Shown here in pieces: positions 26,419-36,126 of a DNA stretch of 64,000 nucleotides (position 1 is the stretch's first letter; each line of letters opens with the position of its first letter). The DNA lies in the NCBI RefSeq assembly GCF_000986865.1, contig NZ_LAVS01000006.1:1-64000 (forward strand). Direction: 5' to 3'. Both the position numbers and the translations under genes were made by a program. The stretch comes from Rheinheimera mesophila (GTDB taxonomy: Bacteria > Pseudomonadota > Gammaproteobacteria > Enterobacterales > Alteromonadaceae). Below the pieces are notes generated by a model. It searched no databases. It saw only the letters and a list, made by a program, of their open reading frames with translations, and was not told the origin of the DNA.

Positions 26419-27225
26419 TTAAGGTTGAACGGCACTAAAACGCAGTAATGCAGCAGTTCGTGCTTTATAAAAAGCTAAGCCAGAGTCATTCAGGCTGTAG
26501 TTGTCCACGCCCTGTAGCGTGGTTAAAAACTGCTGTTCGAGCGAAGCATTCAGACAGGCTTTCTGAGTGGTCGCCATTGGCTTAAAGGTCAGGCGCAGAC
26601 CGTCGGTTTCATAAGCTCCGGTAAACTGGTTACAACCGGCAAAACCGCTGACCCTGCCATCTTCCGCGAACTGCAGATAAGGGGTCAGATCTGGTTCTGT
26701 CGTTGCTGTGGTTTGCCCCATGATTTCGGTCAGTTTCCAGCGTACCCCGGTCAGGCTTGGCTCCGCTTTATTTTGCTTGTTCAGTTTATAATTTTCGGCT
26801 AAATCACCACTGATCACCTTTCCTTGCATATCCAACTGGATCAACTGATTTTCCCCCACTTTATACAGGGCCGGGCCATCTTTTTGATTAAGCAAACGAA
26901 TCACAGAGCCGTTCGCATCCCACTCAAACTGACCTTGTTGTGTAAAGGCTGTAGCATCTTTGCCAAGATATAGGGTGCTGAGCTGATAACTTTGGTCCAT
27001 ATTTAAAGTCAATGACGTTTCAATGCCTTCACAGTCTGCGCAAGGTACTACACCTTTGTATTCTCCAGCCCAATCCAAAGAGTTGGCACTGTTGCTTTTA
27101 TCTGGGACAGCCGAAGTATCCGCTGCAGTGGTCGGCTGAGGTGGCGCAGAGGACTCAGTAGGGGCGGGGCCGCAGGCTGCTAAAATAAGCCAGGTGCTCA
27201 GGCTTAGGATCACGGGTTTTATCAT
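26419..27225 (-). CDS. lipoprotein with NlpE-like N-terminal and META domains
   Basis: This 268-residue lipoprotein has the lipobox LAAC, so Cys18 is the lipidated residue. A Ser/Pro/Thr-rich linker is followed by an NlpE N-terminal-like domain (GEYKGVVPCADCEGIETSLTL, with CxxC) at about residues 43-130. A META domain (HslJ-like: WKLTEIMG, FAGCNQFTGAY, MATTQKAC) spans about 160-265. NlpE senses surface contact and copper stress in enterobacteria, and META domains occur in heat- and novobiocin-linked HslJ. The combined form suggests an envelope-stress or metal-related role, which is inferred. ATG 27225 has GGAGAA upstream. It is divergent from the RND genes. Confidence 0.85.
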   Translation of the reverse strand: MIKPVILSLSTWLILAACGPAPTESSAPPQPTTAADTSAVPDKSNSANSLDWAGEYKGVVPCADCEGIETSLTLNMDQSYQLSTLYLGKDATAFTQQGQFEWDANGSVIRLLNQKDGPALYKVGENQLIQLDMQGKVISGDLAENYKLNKQNKAEPSLTGVRWKLTEIMGQTTATTEPDLTPYLQFAEDGRVSGFAGCNQFTGAYETDGLRLTFKPMATTQKACLNASLEQQFLTTLQGVDNYSLNDSGLAFYKARTAALLRFSAVQP

Positions 27226-27426
27226 AAAAATTCTCCATCTGTCGGTCAGGGCCATGTCTTGTGCCGTACTTTATACACTGTGCGCTGTACCAAAACTGAA
27301 TTGGCAGGAAAAAATACTACGCCAACCTGTATTCACAACCGCTGGTCACAGCACACTGGAGCCTGTGATAGCACTGGATACACTGCTCATCAGCTATCTT
27401 GTCCCTCAATAGAGTAGAACAGAGTG

Positions 27427-30400
27427 ATGAACTTAACCCGAAGCAGTATAAAAAATCCGGCCGCTGTGGTGGTGGTCAGTCTGATTATGGTGTTGTTTGG
27501 TCTGCTTGCCGTGGCAAAGTTACCCGTTCAGCTTTTACCTTCGATCGAGCAGCCGCAAATTTTTATCCAGAATGGCTGGCGTGCCGCCGCACCTGAAGAA
27601 ATGGAATCCACCATCATTGAGCCGCAGGAGGCTGCGCTGCGTACTGTGCCCGGTGTCACTGAAAGCAGCAGTTTTATTGGTGCTGGTTTCGGCTCCATCA
27701 CCCTGACCTTTGATGTGGGTCAGGATATGCAGCAAGCCATGCTGAACGTCATTAACGCGCTAAATCAGGCACCTCCCAGACCACGTGAAGCCGCCGAGCC
27801 TGTCGTTTCACTCAATAGTGGCGCCGGACCTGTCGCCAGTTTGTTGATCCGCAAGCTGGATGAAAATGCCGATGCAGATTTTACCGCCTTACAGCCAGTG
27901 ATTGATGATGTGGTCTATCCCAGATTAAAAGCTATAGCAGGTGTCTCCCAGGTCGATTTAGCCAGTCGCCGCGCCAAAGAGTTGCATATCGTATTTGACC
28001 CCTATCGTCTGGCTGCGCTGGGCTTGTCGGTCGATCAACTGAGTTCAAGGATCGGCCGTGCCAGCAATGTGTCCGGCGGTTTTGCAGAAGTAGGTCGTCG
28101 CGAGTATACAGTGCGTTTCGTTGGGCAGTATGATCCGGCGCACTACGAGCAAATGGTGGTGGCTTATCAGAACGACAGGCCTGTGTATTTACACGAAGTG
28201 GCCGAAGTGAAAATTGACTATGCCGAACAGGCTGGCTTTACCAAACGTAATGGGTATCCAGCCTTTTACATTACGTTACAGCGTGCTGCTGGTTCCAATA
28301 CGGTCGAAATTCTGGATGCGCTGAACAAAGAAATAGCCGATTTAAATCAAAATGAATTGCAAAACAAAGGCATCGAAATAGTGCTGAGTTTTGACGCTTC
28401 AGTTCATATCAAAAGAGCCATAGAGCTGGTCAACGGCAATCTGATTTTGGGCATTGCTTTAGCCCTTGGTATTTTGTATCTGTTCTTACGCGGTTGGCAG
28501 GCCACTCTGCTGATTGGTTTAACCATTCCGGTGTCTTTGATGATGTCGATTATGGTGCTGGATCTATTTGGCCGCTCCTTAAATGTGGTGTCTCTGGCCG
28601 GGCTGGCCTTTGCGGTCGGTATGGTGCTGGATGCCGCCATTATAGTGCAGGAAAACATAGTACGGTTATTGCAACAGGGATTCGCACTGGAGCAGGCGGT
28701 GAAAAAAGGTACGGCTCAGGTCAGTAGTGCGCTCTGGGCCTCCACTGCGACTACCATAGCTATTTTTGTGCCGGTGTTATTTATGCAGGGTGTGGAAGGG
28801 CAATTGTTTTACGATTTAGCCCTGACCTTGGCTGTGGCTGTAACCGCCTCATTATTGGTGGCTTTAACTGTGTTGCCTGTCGCTTCTTTGTATTGGTTAA
28901 AACCTCAAACCGGTCAGGACGCTGTGCTGATGTTCTGGCAGAAGCTGGCCACCAGTATGAGCTATCTGACGCTCAGCCGGAAAAAGGCCTTGGTATGGGT
29001 GGCGGTATTTGTGCCCGGTGCTGCGCTGCTTATTGCCTTGTTATTACCCAAAGCTGATTTCCTGCCTCAGGCCTCTATCGATACAGTGTTTTCTGGGTTC
29101 TCTTTGCCGCCTGGTGCCAATATGCAGGTGCTGGAGCAGGAGATCGGTGATCTGTTGGTCAGCCGCTTACGGCCCTATTATCAGGAGAAAAAATACCCTG
29201 CGATCAAGGGCTATAACCTGTCGATCAACAGAGGTTTTAACGTACTTTTTGTTTATGCCGAAGACCCAGACAGCATAGAGGACATGATCAAACTGCTGCG
29301 GGAAGAAATTTTAGTTGGTTTGCCGGATACCAATGCGTTTAGCGTGCAAGGCTCGTTATTTAACTTTGGTTTTGGCAGTGGCCGTGAATTGAACTTAGAT
29401 TTTCAAGGCCCTGATGTACCGCAACTGATGCAGCGGGCGGCAGAGGCTATGCCAAAAATCGAGCAATTACTGCCCGGAGCCACGGTACGACCTGTGCCTG
29501 ATTTGGCGCTGGCTCAGCCTGAACTGCGTTTAATGCCGGATGAAAACCGTATAGCACAAAGCGGTGTCGATCGTTTCACCGTTGCCAATATGGTGCGTGC
29601 TGTCACCGACGGTATTTATATCGGCGAGTACTTTGATGGTAATGAACGGATGGACATTATTCTTAAAGGGCAGGGCTGGCAAACTCCAGAGCAACTGACG
29701 GCAACACCTTTGTACACACCAGGCTCAGGTGGCCAGACCTTAGGTCAGCTCAGCGAGCTGAATTACACTACAGGCCCTACTTCATTGCAGCGAGTCAATG
29801 GTTTGCGCACTATCAGTTTACAAATCACCCCACCTGCTACTATGCCGTTGGATGAGGCGATGCAAATTTTACAGCGTGAGCTGATGACCCCGTTGCGTGA
29901 TGAAATGCCGGAACAAATTTCAGTGCAGTTTCGCGGTAATGCCGACCGTTTATCGCATGCGATGACGGAGATGGGGAAAAACTTTGCTGTCGCTGTATTT
30001 ATTCTGTTCCTGTTGATGGCTGCATTATTTCGTTCAGCCAAGGACAGTCTACTGGTCGTGCTGACCATGCCTATGGCTATTTTAGGGGGAGTGGTGGCAC
30101 TGCGATTGCTCAATCTGGTGACTTTTCAGTCGCTTGATCTGCTGACCATGATAGGTTTTGTCATTTTGCTGGGGCTGGTGGTGAATAATGCCATTCTGTT
30201 AGTTGACCAGTGCCGACAAAGCCAGCGTCAGGGGCTGACGTTGGATCAGGCTTTGTATCAGGCGATTCTGACCCGCTCCAGACCGATTTTTATGAGTACT
30301 TTAACCAGCATTTTTGGCATGTTACCTCTGGTCCTGGTGCCGGGCGTTGGTTCTGAGATATACCGGGGTTTAGCCGCTGTGATCGTAGGCGGCATGACCT

Positions 30401-30513
30401 TTAGCATGCTATTTAGTCTGGTTCTGATCCCGGCTTTATTACGTTTGACCTCTGCAGTCCGGCAAAACGACCGGCCTGCCATTCCTTTGGAGATCTCTGA
30501 TGCAACTTTATAA
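27427..30513 (+). CDS. RND-family efflux permease with atypical proton-relay residues
   Basis: This 1029-residue inner-membrane pump has the usual RND layout: helix 1 at about 10-30, two large periplasmic loops, and two sets of helices near 340-540 and 870-1010. At the helix-4 relay, where AcrB has D407-D408, the sequence is D402-A403. At helix 10, where AcrB has K940, it is N920 (VVNNAILLVD). It is therefore a member of a non-AcrB clade; substrates may be drugs, metals or lipids. The gene overlaps the following adaptor by 14 nt. The transporter-before-adaptor order is the reverse of acrAB. Confidence 0.9.
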   Translation: MNLTRSSIKNPAAVVVVSLIMVLFGLLAVAKLPVQLLPSIEQPQIFIQNGWRAAAPEEMESTIIEPQEAALRTVPGVTESSSFIGAGFGSITLTFDVGQDMQQAMLNVINALNQAPPRPREAAEPVVSLNSGAGPVASLLIRKLDENADADFTALQPVIDDVVYPRLKAIAGVSQVDLASRRAKELHIVFDPYRLAALGLSVDQLSSRIGRASNVSGGFAEVGRREYTVRFVGQYDPAHYEQMVVAYQNDRPVYLHEVAEVKIDYAEQAGFTKRNGYPAFYITLQRAAGSNTVEILDALNKEIADLNQNELQNKGIEIVLSFDASVHIKRAIELVNGNLILGIALALGILYLFLRGWQATLLIGLTIPVSLMMSIMVLDLFGRSLNVVSLAGLAFAVGMVLDAAIIVQENIVRLLQQGFALEQAVKKGTAQVSSALWASTATTIAIFVPVLFMQGVEGQLFYDLALTLAVAVTASLLVALTVLPVASLYWLKPQTGQDAVLMFWQKLATSMSYLTLSRKKALVWVAVFVPGAALLIALLLPKADFLPQASIDTVFSGFSLPPGANMQVLEQEIGDLLVSRLRPYYQEKKYPAIKGYNLSINRGFNVLFVYAEDPDSIEDMIKLLREEILVGLPDTNAFSVQGSLFNFGFGSGRELNLDFQGPDVPQLMQRAAEAMPKIEQLLPGATVRPVPDLALAQPELRLMPDENRIAQSGVDRFTVANMVRAVTDGIYIGEYFDGNERMDIILKGQGWQTPEQLTATPLYTPGSGGQTLGQLSELNYTTGPTSLQRVNGLRTISLQITPPATMPLDEAMQILQRELMTPLRDEMPEQISVQFRGNADRLSHAMTEMGKNFAVAVFILFLLMAALFRSAKDSLLVVLTMPMAILGGVVALRLLNLVTFQSLDLLTMIGFVILLGLVVNNAILLVDQCRQSQRQGLTLDQALYQAILTRSRPIFMSTLTSIFGMLPLVLVPGVGSEIYRGLAAVIVGGMTFSMLFSLVLIPALLRLTSAVRQNDRPAIPLEISDATL

Positions 30514-31567
30514 GTGGGTCCTGACATCGGTTTTATTGTGTTCTGCTGCTGTTGTCGCACAGACTCCAGCCGAAAAGGTGGTCAGTGTGGCAGAGGTGCA
30601 GCAGCAGGTGATGCTGCCTCATACCATGGTAACAGCTCAGGTACAAAGCCGGTATCAGGCGGATGTGACAGCCGGGGTCGAAGGCCGGTTGTTGTGGTTG
30701 GCTGAACCCGGCACGCAAATTAGACAAAATGAAGTGATAGCCCGACTGGATACCACGCCGTTGCAACTGCGCGTCGACGAGATGAACGCCCGCATCAGCA
30801 GAGCGGATATTCAGTGGAAGAGATTGCAAAAAGATGCCGCCCGTTTGTTGGAATTGAGCAAAAACAACAGTGTGGCCCTGACTCAGCTCGATCAGATCAG
30901 TGCGGAGCGCGATAGCGCTGAGGCGGAGCTGAAGTTATTGCGGGCTCAACTGGCGCAATTGCAGGATCAAATTGACCGCAGCTCTGTCAAAGCACCTTTC
31001 GCTGGTGTTGTCGCTCAACGTTTCCATCACTATGGTGAAGATATCAGTAGGACAGATGCGTTAGTGCGGCTGGTGAATTTAAATGACTTAGAGGTGGTGG
31101 TATTTGCACCGCTGAAATATGCCGCCTTTTTACAGCAGAATCAGTTGCTGCAGGTGTTTCACAGCGGTGGCGAAAGTCAGTTGCCGGTGCGGAATTTGAT
31201 CCCGGTTTCTGATATGCGCTCTCAAACCTTTGAAGCCCGGATTAAAGTGCCAGAGCAATTGTTAGCCAACTTTCAGGTCGGTCAGTTAGTTTCAGTGGCC
31301 GTACCTACAGCTATCGCCCGGCAACAATTACTGGTGCCACGCGATGCTGTGGTGGTAAAGAGTGAAGGTCAGTTTGTGTTTGTCGTGGATAAAGAGCAAA
31401 AAGCACAGCAAAAGCCTGTGCAGTTGGGGCAGGGCATGGGCAAGTTAATAGCGGTGGATGCAGAGCTGTCCGCGGGTGAGCAAATCGTGATCCGTGGTGG
31501 CGACACCTTAACTCCAGGCGATAAAGTGAGGGTGCTGACCGACAAGGAGTTCCCGGTTAAAACTTAA
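30500..31567 (+). CDS. RND periplasmic adaptor (membrane-fusion) subunit
   Basis: This 355-residue adaptor has a signal peptide (to about VVAQT), paired lipoyl halves (GVEGRLLWLAEPGTQIRQNEVIARLD and SVKAPFAGVVAQRF) and a short coiled-coil hairpin between them (about residues 95-165). A beta-barrel and a membrane-proximal domain follow. It links the RND permease to a TolC-like channel. Its start lies inside the end of the permease gene, showing tight coupling. No outer-membrane channel gene follows. Its last 4 nt overlap the end of the convergent creA gene. Confidence 0.9.
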   Translation: MQLYKWVLTSVLLCSAAVVAQTPAEKVVSVAEVQQQVMLPHTMVTAQVQSRYQADVTAGVEGRLLWLAEPGTQIRQNEVIARLDTTPLQLRVDEMNARISRADIQWKRLQKDAARLLELSKNNSVALTQLDQISAERDSAEAELKLLRAQLAQLQDQIDRSSVKAPFAGVVAQRFHHYGEDISRTDALVRLVNLNDLEVVVFAPLKYAAFLQQNQLLQVFHSGGESQLPVRNLIPVSDMRSQTFEARIKVPEQLLANFQVGQLVSVAVPTAIARQQLLVPRDAVVVKSEGQFVFVVDKEQKAQQKPVQLGQGMGKLIAVDAELSAGEQIVIRGGDTLTPGDKVRVLTDKEFPVKT

Positions 31568-32034
31568 GGCGCTTTAGTAGCGGCCTTATCTTGCCAGGCT
31601 GCAGTACCCCAAAGTGGAACGCTGGTCAGCGAATGTTTGTAGCTGCCTGTGCTTTCTTTGGTGGAATAAGACAAATACAACAAGGTCTGGCTGCTGCTGT
31701 CCAGAATACGGCGGATTTTTAAGTGCTTAAACAATACACTTTTTGAAGTGCTGAAAATCACTTCGCCATTTTTGGACTGGTCAATGCCTTGCAGCATGGC
31801 GGCGGTAATTTCACCGGTCTGGCGGCAAGCGATCGACATATCGGACGGATCGGCAAAATCCAGGTTGGCTTCGACATGACTGATATGGCAAGTGACACCG
31901 GGGATTTTTGGATCGTTAAAGGTCTGAATTTTAATGTCCTTGGTGGTGAATAAACCTAAGCTGACATCCGCGACCTCTTTCTCTGAACAGGCCACCAGAC
32001 CCAGAGCCGTCATCACCAAAAGCCACTTTTTCAT
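31564..32034 (-). CDS. creA: CreA family lipoprotein
   Basis: This 156-residue protein matches CreA through FNDPKIPGVTCHISH, MSIACRQTG and SVPLWG. Unlike E. coli CreA it carries a lipobox (LVAC, Cys16), so it is probably a lipoprotein. The molecular role of CreA is not known. ATG 32034 is preferred, as it begins the signal sequence (MKKWLLVMTALG) and has AAGGA about 10 nt upstream. It lies downstream of slyD, separated by a terminator hairpin, so it is likely a separate transcript. Confidence 0.85.
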   Translation of the reverse strand: MKKWLLVMTALGLVACSEKEVADVSLGLFTTKDIKIQTFNDPKIPGVTCHISHVEANLDFADPSDMSIACRQTGEITAAMLQGIDQSKNGEVIFSTSKSVLFKHLKIRRILDSSSQTLLYLSYSTKESTGSYKHSLTSVPLWGTAAWQDKAATKAP

Positions 32035-32060
32035 GATCCAGTATTCCTTTTTAACTTGAT

Positions 32061-32087
32061 AACAAAACGGAGCTACAAAGCTCCGTT
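32061..32087 (-). terminator. terminator downstream of slyD
   Basis: AACGGAGC and GCTCCGTT pair across a 6-nt loop. Read on the minus strand the hairpin is followed by TTTTGTT. It lies 14 nt after the slyD stop and ends the ygfZ-slyD transcript. Confidence 0.82.
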
Positions 32088-32100
32088 CTGACATTTTGTT

Positions 32101-32586
32101 TTAGTGACCCGCGTGGCCGTCTAAACCATGCACATGGCCGTGCGCCAGTTCCTCTTCGGTGGCATCGCGGACTAACACCACTTCCACATCGAAAGTGAGA
32201 TCAATGCCCGATAAAGGATGGTTACCGTCGACCACCACTTCGTCTTCTGTCACGTCCAGTACAATCACAGACTGCTCACGGCCGTCCGGGCCTGCAGCGC
32301 GAAAACGCATGCCTACCTGCACATCCATGCCTTCAAATAAATTACGGGGGACGGCCTGAGTTAACTCATCATGGCGATCACCATAAGCGTCTGCTGCTGG
32401 CACTTCAACGGTGAATTTATCACCTGCAGCTTTACCTAATAATGCTTGTTCTAAACCGTGAATTAAGGCGCCAGTACCAAAAATAAAGACTAGCGGTTCG
32501 CCGCCGGCTGAACTGTCTAATTCGTTGCCTGCTTTGTCAGCCACAGTGTAATGAATGGCGACTACTTTTTCTGCTTGTATGCTCAT
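32101..32586 (-). CDS. slyD: FKBP-type peptidyl-prolyl isomerase SlyD
   Basis: This 161-residue protein has the SlyD layout: an FKBP half with the inserted-flap chaperone domain (residues 70-120, AYGDRHDELTQAVPRNLF) and a short His-rich tail (HGHVHGLDGHAGH). SlyD isomerises prolyl bonds and delivers nickel in the cytoplasm. The tail is shorter and less Cys-rich than in E. coli SlyD. GAGG lies 5 nt before the start. The gene follows ygfZ by 11 nt and is probably in the same transcript. Confidence 0.93.
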   Translation of the reverse strand: MSIQAEKVVAIHYTVADKAGNELDSSAGGEPLVFIFGTGALIHGLEQALLGKAAGDKFTVEVPAADAYGDRHDELTQAVPRNLFEGMDVQVGMRFRAAGPDGREQSVIVLDVTEDEVVVDGNHPLSGIDLTFDVEVVLVRDATEEELAHGHVHGLDGHAGH

Positions 32587-32597
32587 GCAAACCTCAG

Positions 32598-33572
32598 TTA
32601 CGCGAGTGAATAAGGCAAGGGTGATATTGCTAAAACCGATGCGTCCGTCGTTGCTAATCGCAGTGGATCAGCTGGGTTAATATCGTTTGGTAACACCGCC
32701 AACACCCAAAGTTGCCCCTGAATATTCACTGCATTAATGACCTGGCCAACCCGGCGCCAGTTTTCCGACCATTGTACTTCAATATCTGTACCGCTGGCTG
32801 GAGTTTCCTCTGTTTGACTGGTGAGGATATAAGCTGCCCTTTTATTTTTACCCAGATATTTCATTCGGGCCACAGTTTCCTGGCCTATGTAACAGCCTTT
32901 GGTAAAACTAATGGCGTTGATACTTTGTAAATTCAGCATTTGTGGCACATATTCGCCGATCACCGCCTGCTCTAAATAAGAAAATCCTTGTTGGATATGT
33001 TGAGCTAACCACAAGGTTGGAGCGGCCAAATAAGCCGATTGTTCCGCCAGCAATTGCCGGGCGTGGCTAAAATCCAGTACCAATAAATAATGCTCATCAG
33101 CCAGACGCAGCAATTTGCCCCCTGCAACAGAGCTTAGCTGGCCAACGGCGGCTGGCTGGGGGTAAGCCAATTTCTGTAATAAAGCGGCACTACCAGTGCC
33201 ACTAATGCCTAAAATCGCCAGGCTGTCATGGCCAGCGTCAAAACTGACCTTAGAAAACACGCCAAATTTTTTCAGTTGAGTGGCGGAGGCTTGTAACTCG
33301 TCGCGAAAGCCGATATACCATAAGGCTTCACCGTCGGCGCATAAATGAAATTGCGCCCACATTTTACCTTTGGCGTCACAATGCGCACCGCGCAGAAAAT
33401 TGTCGGCGGTTAAGGTATTCAGATCGGCAGTCACCTGTCCCTGCAGGTATTTGTGGTTATCCGGTCCAGAAATAATCAGACTTTCAAAGCCAGGTAATGG
33501 ACTGATAAAGGCGCCTTGCACAGAAGTAGACAAAGAAGCGAGTTGATCGGCACTGATCCAGGATGCTTGCAT
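32598..33572 (-). CDS. ygfZ: folate-dependent Fe-S repair/tRNA-modification protein YgfZ
   Basis: This 324-residue protein has the GcvT-like fold. The signature KGCYIGQETVARMKYLGK (residues about 221-238) carries the conserved Cys of YgfZ. YgfZ supports activity of Fe-S enzymes such as MiaB and uses tetrahydrofolate. Its divergent neighbour is sdhE/ygfX, as in many gammaproteobacteria. It is the first gene of a two-gene unit with slyD. Confidence 0.92.
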   Translation of the reverse strand: MQASWISADQLASLSTSVQGAFISPLPGFESLIISGPDNHKYLQGQVTADLNTLTADNFLRGAHCDAKGKMWAQFHLCADGEALWYIGFRDELQASATQLKKFGVFSKVSFDAGHDSLAILGISGTGSAALLQKLAYPQPAAVGQLSSVAGGKLLRLADEHYLLVLDFSHARQLLAEQSAYLAAPTLWLAQHIQQGFSYLEQAVIGEYVPQMLNLQSINAISFTKGCYIGQETVARMKYLGKNKRAAYILTSQTEETPASGTDIEVQWSENWRRVGQVINAVNIQGQLWVLAVLPNDINPADPLRLATTDASVLAISPLPYSLA

Positions 33573-33687
33573 AAGGGTAAGTCTCTTAAAATACTAAAAC
33601 GATCATTGGGGAATTTCGGCAAAAGCTCAACCCCTCTGAAGTTTTTTTGTTAGAATCCGGTCACTACCCACTATAGGAAAGCTGTAT

Positions 33688-33939
33688 ATGAAAGAACTCA
33701 TGGGTAAACCCCGCCTGCGCTGGGCTTGTCGTCGTGGCATGCTGGAGCTTGATGTGCTGTTAGCCCCTTTTGTTGAGGAAGGTTATGACGCTTTAACTGA
33801 CGCACAAAAACATGCTTTTGAAGCCTTGTTGGCCTGTGATGACCCCGATTTATTTGCCTGGTTTATGGGGCATGGAAAACCTGCAGATCCGCGGCTGCAG
33901 GAGATGGTAGCTATCATTGTCAACAGAGTACGGGTATAA
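33688..33939 (+). CDS. sdhE: succinate dehydrogenase flavinylation factor SdhE
   Basis: This 83-residue protein has the conserved RGMLELD at residues 16-22, the RGxxE motif that contacts the flavoprotein subunit, and DPDLFAWFMG later. SdhE helps attach FAD covalently to SdhA/FrdA. GGAAAG lies before the ATG. The ygfX reading frame overlaps its 3' end, matching the ygfY-ygfX pair of E. coli. Confidence 0.94.
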   Translation: MKELMGKPRLRWACRRGMLELDVLLAPFVEEGYDALTDAQKHAFEALLACDDPDLFAWFMGHGKPADPRLQEMVAIIVNRVRV

Positions 33940-34363
33940 CCTTAGTCTGATCCCATCTCGTATGCGCCAGCTCCTCTACCTGGCGCAGAGCGCGTTTATT
34001 TTGCTTATTTTTCTGCTGCAGCCTTTTTACGCGCTCTGGTGGCTGGTGTTATGGCCCTGGTTATTTTTTTGCTTTTATCAGTTGTTGCAACAGTGGCAAC
34101 AACCTGTCAAAGCGCGACTACTATTTTTAACTGAAAAGGGTGAGCTGAAATGGTGGCAGGATGAATTGCCGGCAGGACAGTTGTCGGCCACATCGCTAGT
34201 CTCGCAGTTAGGTATTTGGTTACGCTGGCAGGATGCCGAACAACAGCCCCAGCAGTTGTGGTTATACCGGGATAACTTATCTGAAGAACATTTTCGCAGT
34301 CTGGCCCGGGTCTGCCAGAGCGTAAAGTGGCAACAACAAGCCGGCTCAGCGAACCGGCGTTAA
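33917..34363 (+). CDS. ygfX: YgfX-like inner-membrane protein
   Basis: This protein of about 148 residues has two adjacent hydrophobic helices (about 22-55) and a soluble C-terminal part ([20 protein letters not shown]). Its size, topology and position after sdhE match E. coli YgfX, once proposed as the toxin CptA of a pair with CptB/SdhE. The start is uncertain. TTG 33917 overlaps sdhE by 23 nt and keeps the N-terminal residues that align with the family; ATG 33962 would remove them. It overlaps the end of the convergent nadB gene by 18 nt. Confidence 0.78.
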   Translation: MSTEYGYNLSLIPSRMRQLLYLAQSAFILLIFLLQPFYALWWLVLWPWLFFCFYQLLQQWQQPVKARLLFLTEKGELKWWQDELPAGQLSATSLVSQLGIWLRWQDAEQQPQQLWLYRDNLSEEHFRSLARVCQSVKWQQQAGSANRR

Positions 34364-35950
34364 GATAGTTGGCCTGGGTTGTGCTAACTGATGCGGATAA
34401 TCCAGATTGTAATGCAGGCCGCGGCTCTCTTTACGTTGCATGGCGCTGCGGATAATCAGCTCTGCTACCATGGTTAAGTTCCGCAGTTCCAGCAGGTTAT
34501 TGCTCACCCTGAAGTTGCGGTAGTACTCCTGAATTTCGCGCTGTAATAATTCCACCCGATGCAAAGCGCGCTCCAGGCGTTTTTCGGTGCGGACTATACC
34601 GACATAATCCCACATAAAAAGTCGTAATTCGTGCCAGTTGTGAGTAATTACTACCTCTTCATCCGAGTCTGTGACGCGACTTTCATCCCAGACAGGTAAA
34701 TCTGTAACCAGTGGGATGGATGCTAATTGTTGCTTGATATGGCGTGCCGCAGACTGGGCAAAAACCACACATTCCAACAAGGAATTGCTGGCCATCCGGT
34801 TCGCGCCGTGCAGCCCTGTATAGGCAACTTCACCTACCGCATACAAATTATCAATATCAGTTTGGCCATTGAGGTTGGTCATCACGCCACCGCAGGTGTA
34901 ATGCGCAGCAGGTACTACAGGTATAGGTTGTTTCGTAATATCTATACCGACGCTTAAACATTTGGCGTAAATGGTGGGGAAGTGCTCGATAATAAAGTCT
35001 TTTGATTTGTGACTGATATCCAGATAGACACAATGAGCACCGAGTTTTTTCATTTCATAATCGATGGCGCGGGCCACAATGTCGCGTGGCGCTAATTCGG
35101 CTCTTTCATCGAAATCCGGCATAAAACGACTGCCATCCGGCCGCTTTAAGTAAGCTCCTTCGCCGCGCATCGCTTCTGTGATCAAGTAGTTTTGTGCTTC
35201 AGGATGATACAAGCTGGTGGGGTGGAACTGATTAAATTCCATGTTAGCGACGCTGCAACCGGCACGCCATGCCATGGCGATGCCATCACCACTGGCGACA
35301 TCCGGATTGCTGGTGTACAGATAGACTTTGCTGGCACCACCTGTGGCCAGCGCCACACATCGTGCACCTATGACTTCGACACATTCTTCATCACGGTTCC
35401 AGACGTAAGCACCGTGGCATTTTTGTCCTGCTAATCCGAGCTTTTTGGATGTGATCAAATCAATAGCATTGTAGTTTTCCAACAACTGAATATTTGGATG
35501 GCCTTTTACTTGTTCAACCAAGGTGATCTGCACTGCACGGCCTGTCGCATCGGCAGCGTGCAAAATACGTCTATGACTGTGACCACCTTCACGGGTCAGG
35601 TGGTACTTCAGTACACCGTCTTCGTCTTTGTACTGGTCAAAAGGTACACCCTGAGCTATTAGCCATTCCATCGCATCTTTGGCATGTTCAGCGGTAAATT
35701 GCACCGCAGCGGCTTCACACAAACCGGCGCCTGCGATTAAGGTATCGTCGACATGAGAGGCAATACTGTCATTTTCATCAAAGACAGCGGCTATGCCACC
35801 CTGGGCGTATAAGGTAGAGCCTTCACGTAAAGGACCTTTACTCAACACTATCACTTTGGCACTGTCGGCCAGATGCAAAGCCAGCGACAAACCTGCAGCA
35901 CCGCTGCCGACAATTAATACGTCACAAAGATGTTTTTTTTGTTGTTGCAT
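34346..35950 (-). CDS. nadB: L-aspartate oxidase NadB
   Basis: This 534-residue flavoenzyme is close to E. coli NadB throughout: dinucleotide-binding [55 protein letters not shown] and [14 protein letters not shown]. It oxidises aspartate to iminoaspartate, the first step of quinolinate and NAD synthesis. ATG 35950 is used; a GTG nine bases upstream is possible. nadB next to rpoE in divergent orientation is the E. coli arrangement too. The shared upstream region holds the structured repeat. Confidence 0.96.
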   Translation of the reverse strand: MQQQKKHLCDVLIVGSGAAGLSLALHLADSAKVIVLSKGPLREGSTLYAQGGIAAVFDENDSIASHVDDTLIAGAGLCEAAAVQFTAEHAKDAMEWLIAQGVPFDQYKDEDGVLKYHLTREGGHSHRRILHAADATGRAVQITLVEQVKGHPNIQLLENYNAIDLITSKKLGLAGQKCHGAYVWNRDEECVEVIGARCVALATGGASKVYLYTSNPDVASGDGIAMAWRAGCSVANMEFNQFHPTSLYHPEAQNYLITEAMRGEGAYLKRPDGSRFMPDFDERAELAPRDIVARAIDYEMKKLGAHCVYLDISHKSKDFIIEHFPTIYAKCLSVGIDITKQPIPVVPAAHYTCGGVMTNLNGQTDIDNLYAVGEVAYTGLHGANRMASNSLLECVVFAQSAARHIKQQLASIPLVTDLPVWDESRVTDSDEEVVITHNWHELRLFMWDYVGIVRTEKRLERALHRVELLQREIQEYYRNFRVSNNLLELRNLTMVAELIIRSAMQRKESRGLHYNLDYPHQLAQPRPTILTPVR

Positions 35951-36001
35951 GAGATACACTTAATCAGTCAAAAACACATAAATGTCTGTAATTTGGGTCT
36001 T

Positions 36002-36126
36002 TATACCAAAGTAATTGAAGTTGCAGTGCGGCGGCAAGCGCACGAGACCCCATGAACATAGTTGGCTATGTGATTGGGGCGAGTAAACGCAGACAACAAA
36101 ACTGCGGCTTCAAGAATAAAGGTATA
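36002..36126. repeat. MITE-like dispersed structured repeat, copy B
   Basis: This 125-bp element has imperfect terminal inverted repeats: TATACC...GAAG on the left (36002-36020) and CTTC...GGTATA on the right (36108-36126). An inner pairing of GTTGCAGT with ACTGCGGC follows, and in the centre a hairpin CCCCA..ACATAG-TTGG-CTATGT..TGGGG (36048-36079). A diverged relative lies at 14873-14982. It contains no credible gene; a short open frame crossing it lacks a ribosome binding site. It lies between nadB and rpoE. The rest of this gap (36127-36285) probably contains the rpoE promoter, which I could not place. Confidence 0.75.

Noticed and set aside
33917-34363. SdhE-YgfX as a type IV toxin-antitoxin pair
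   Set aside because: The CptAB proposal exists for E. coli, but SdhE's flavinylation role is well established and the sequence here gives no evidence for toxicity.
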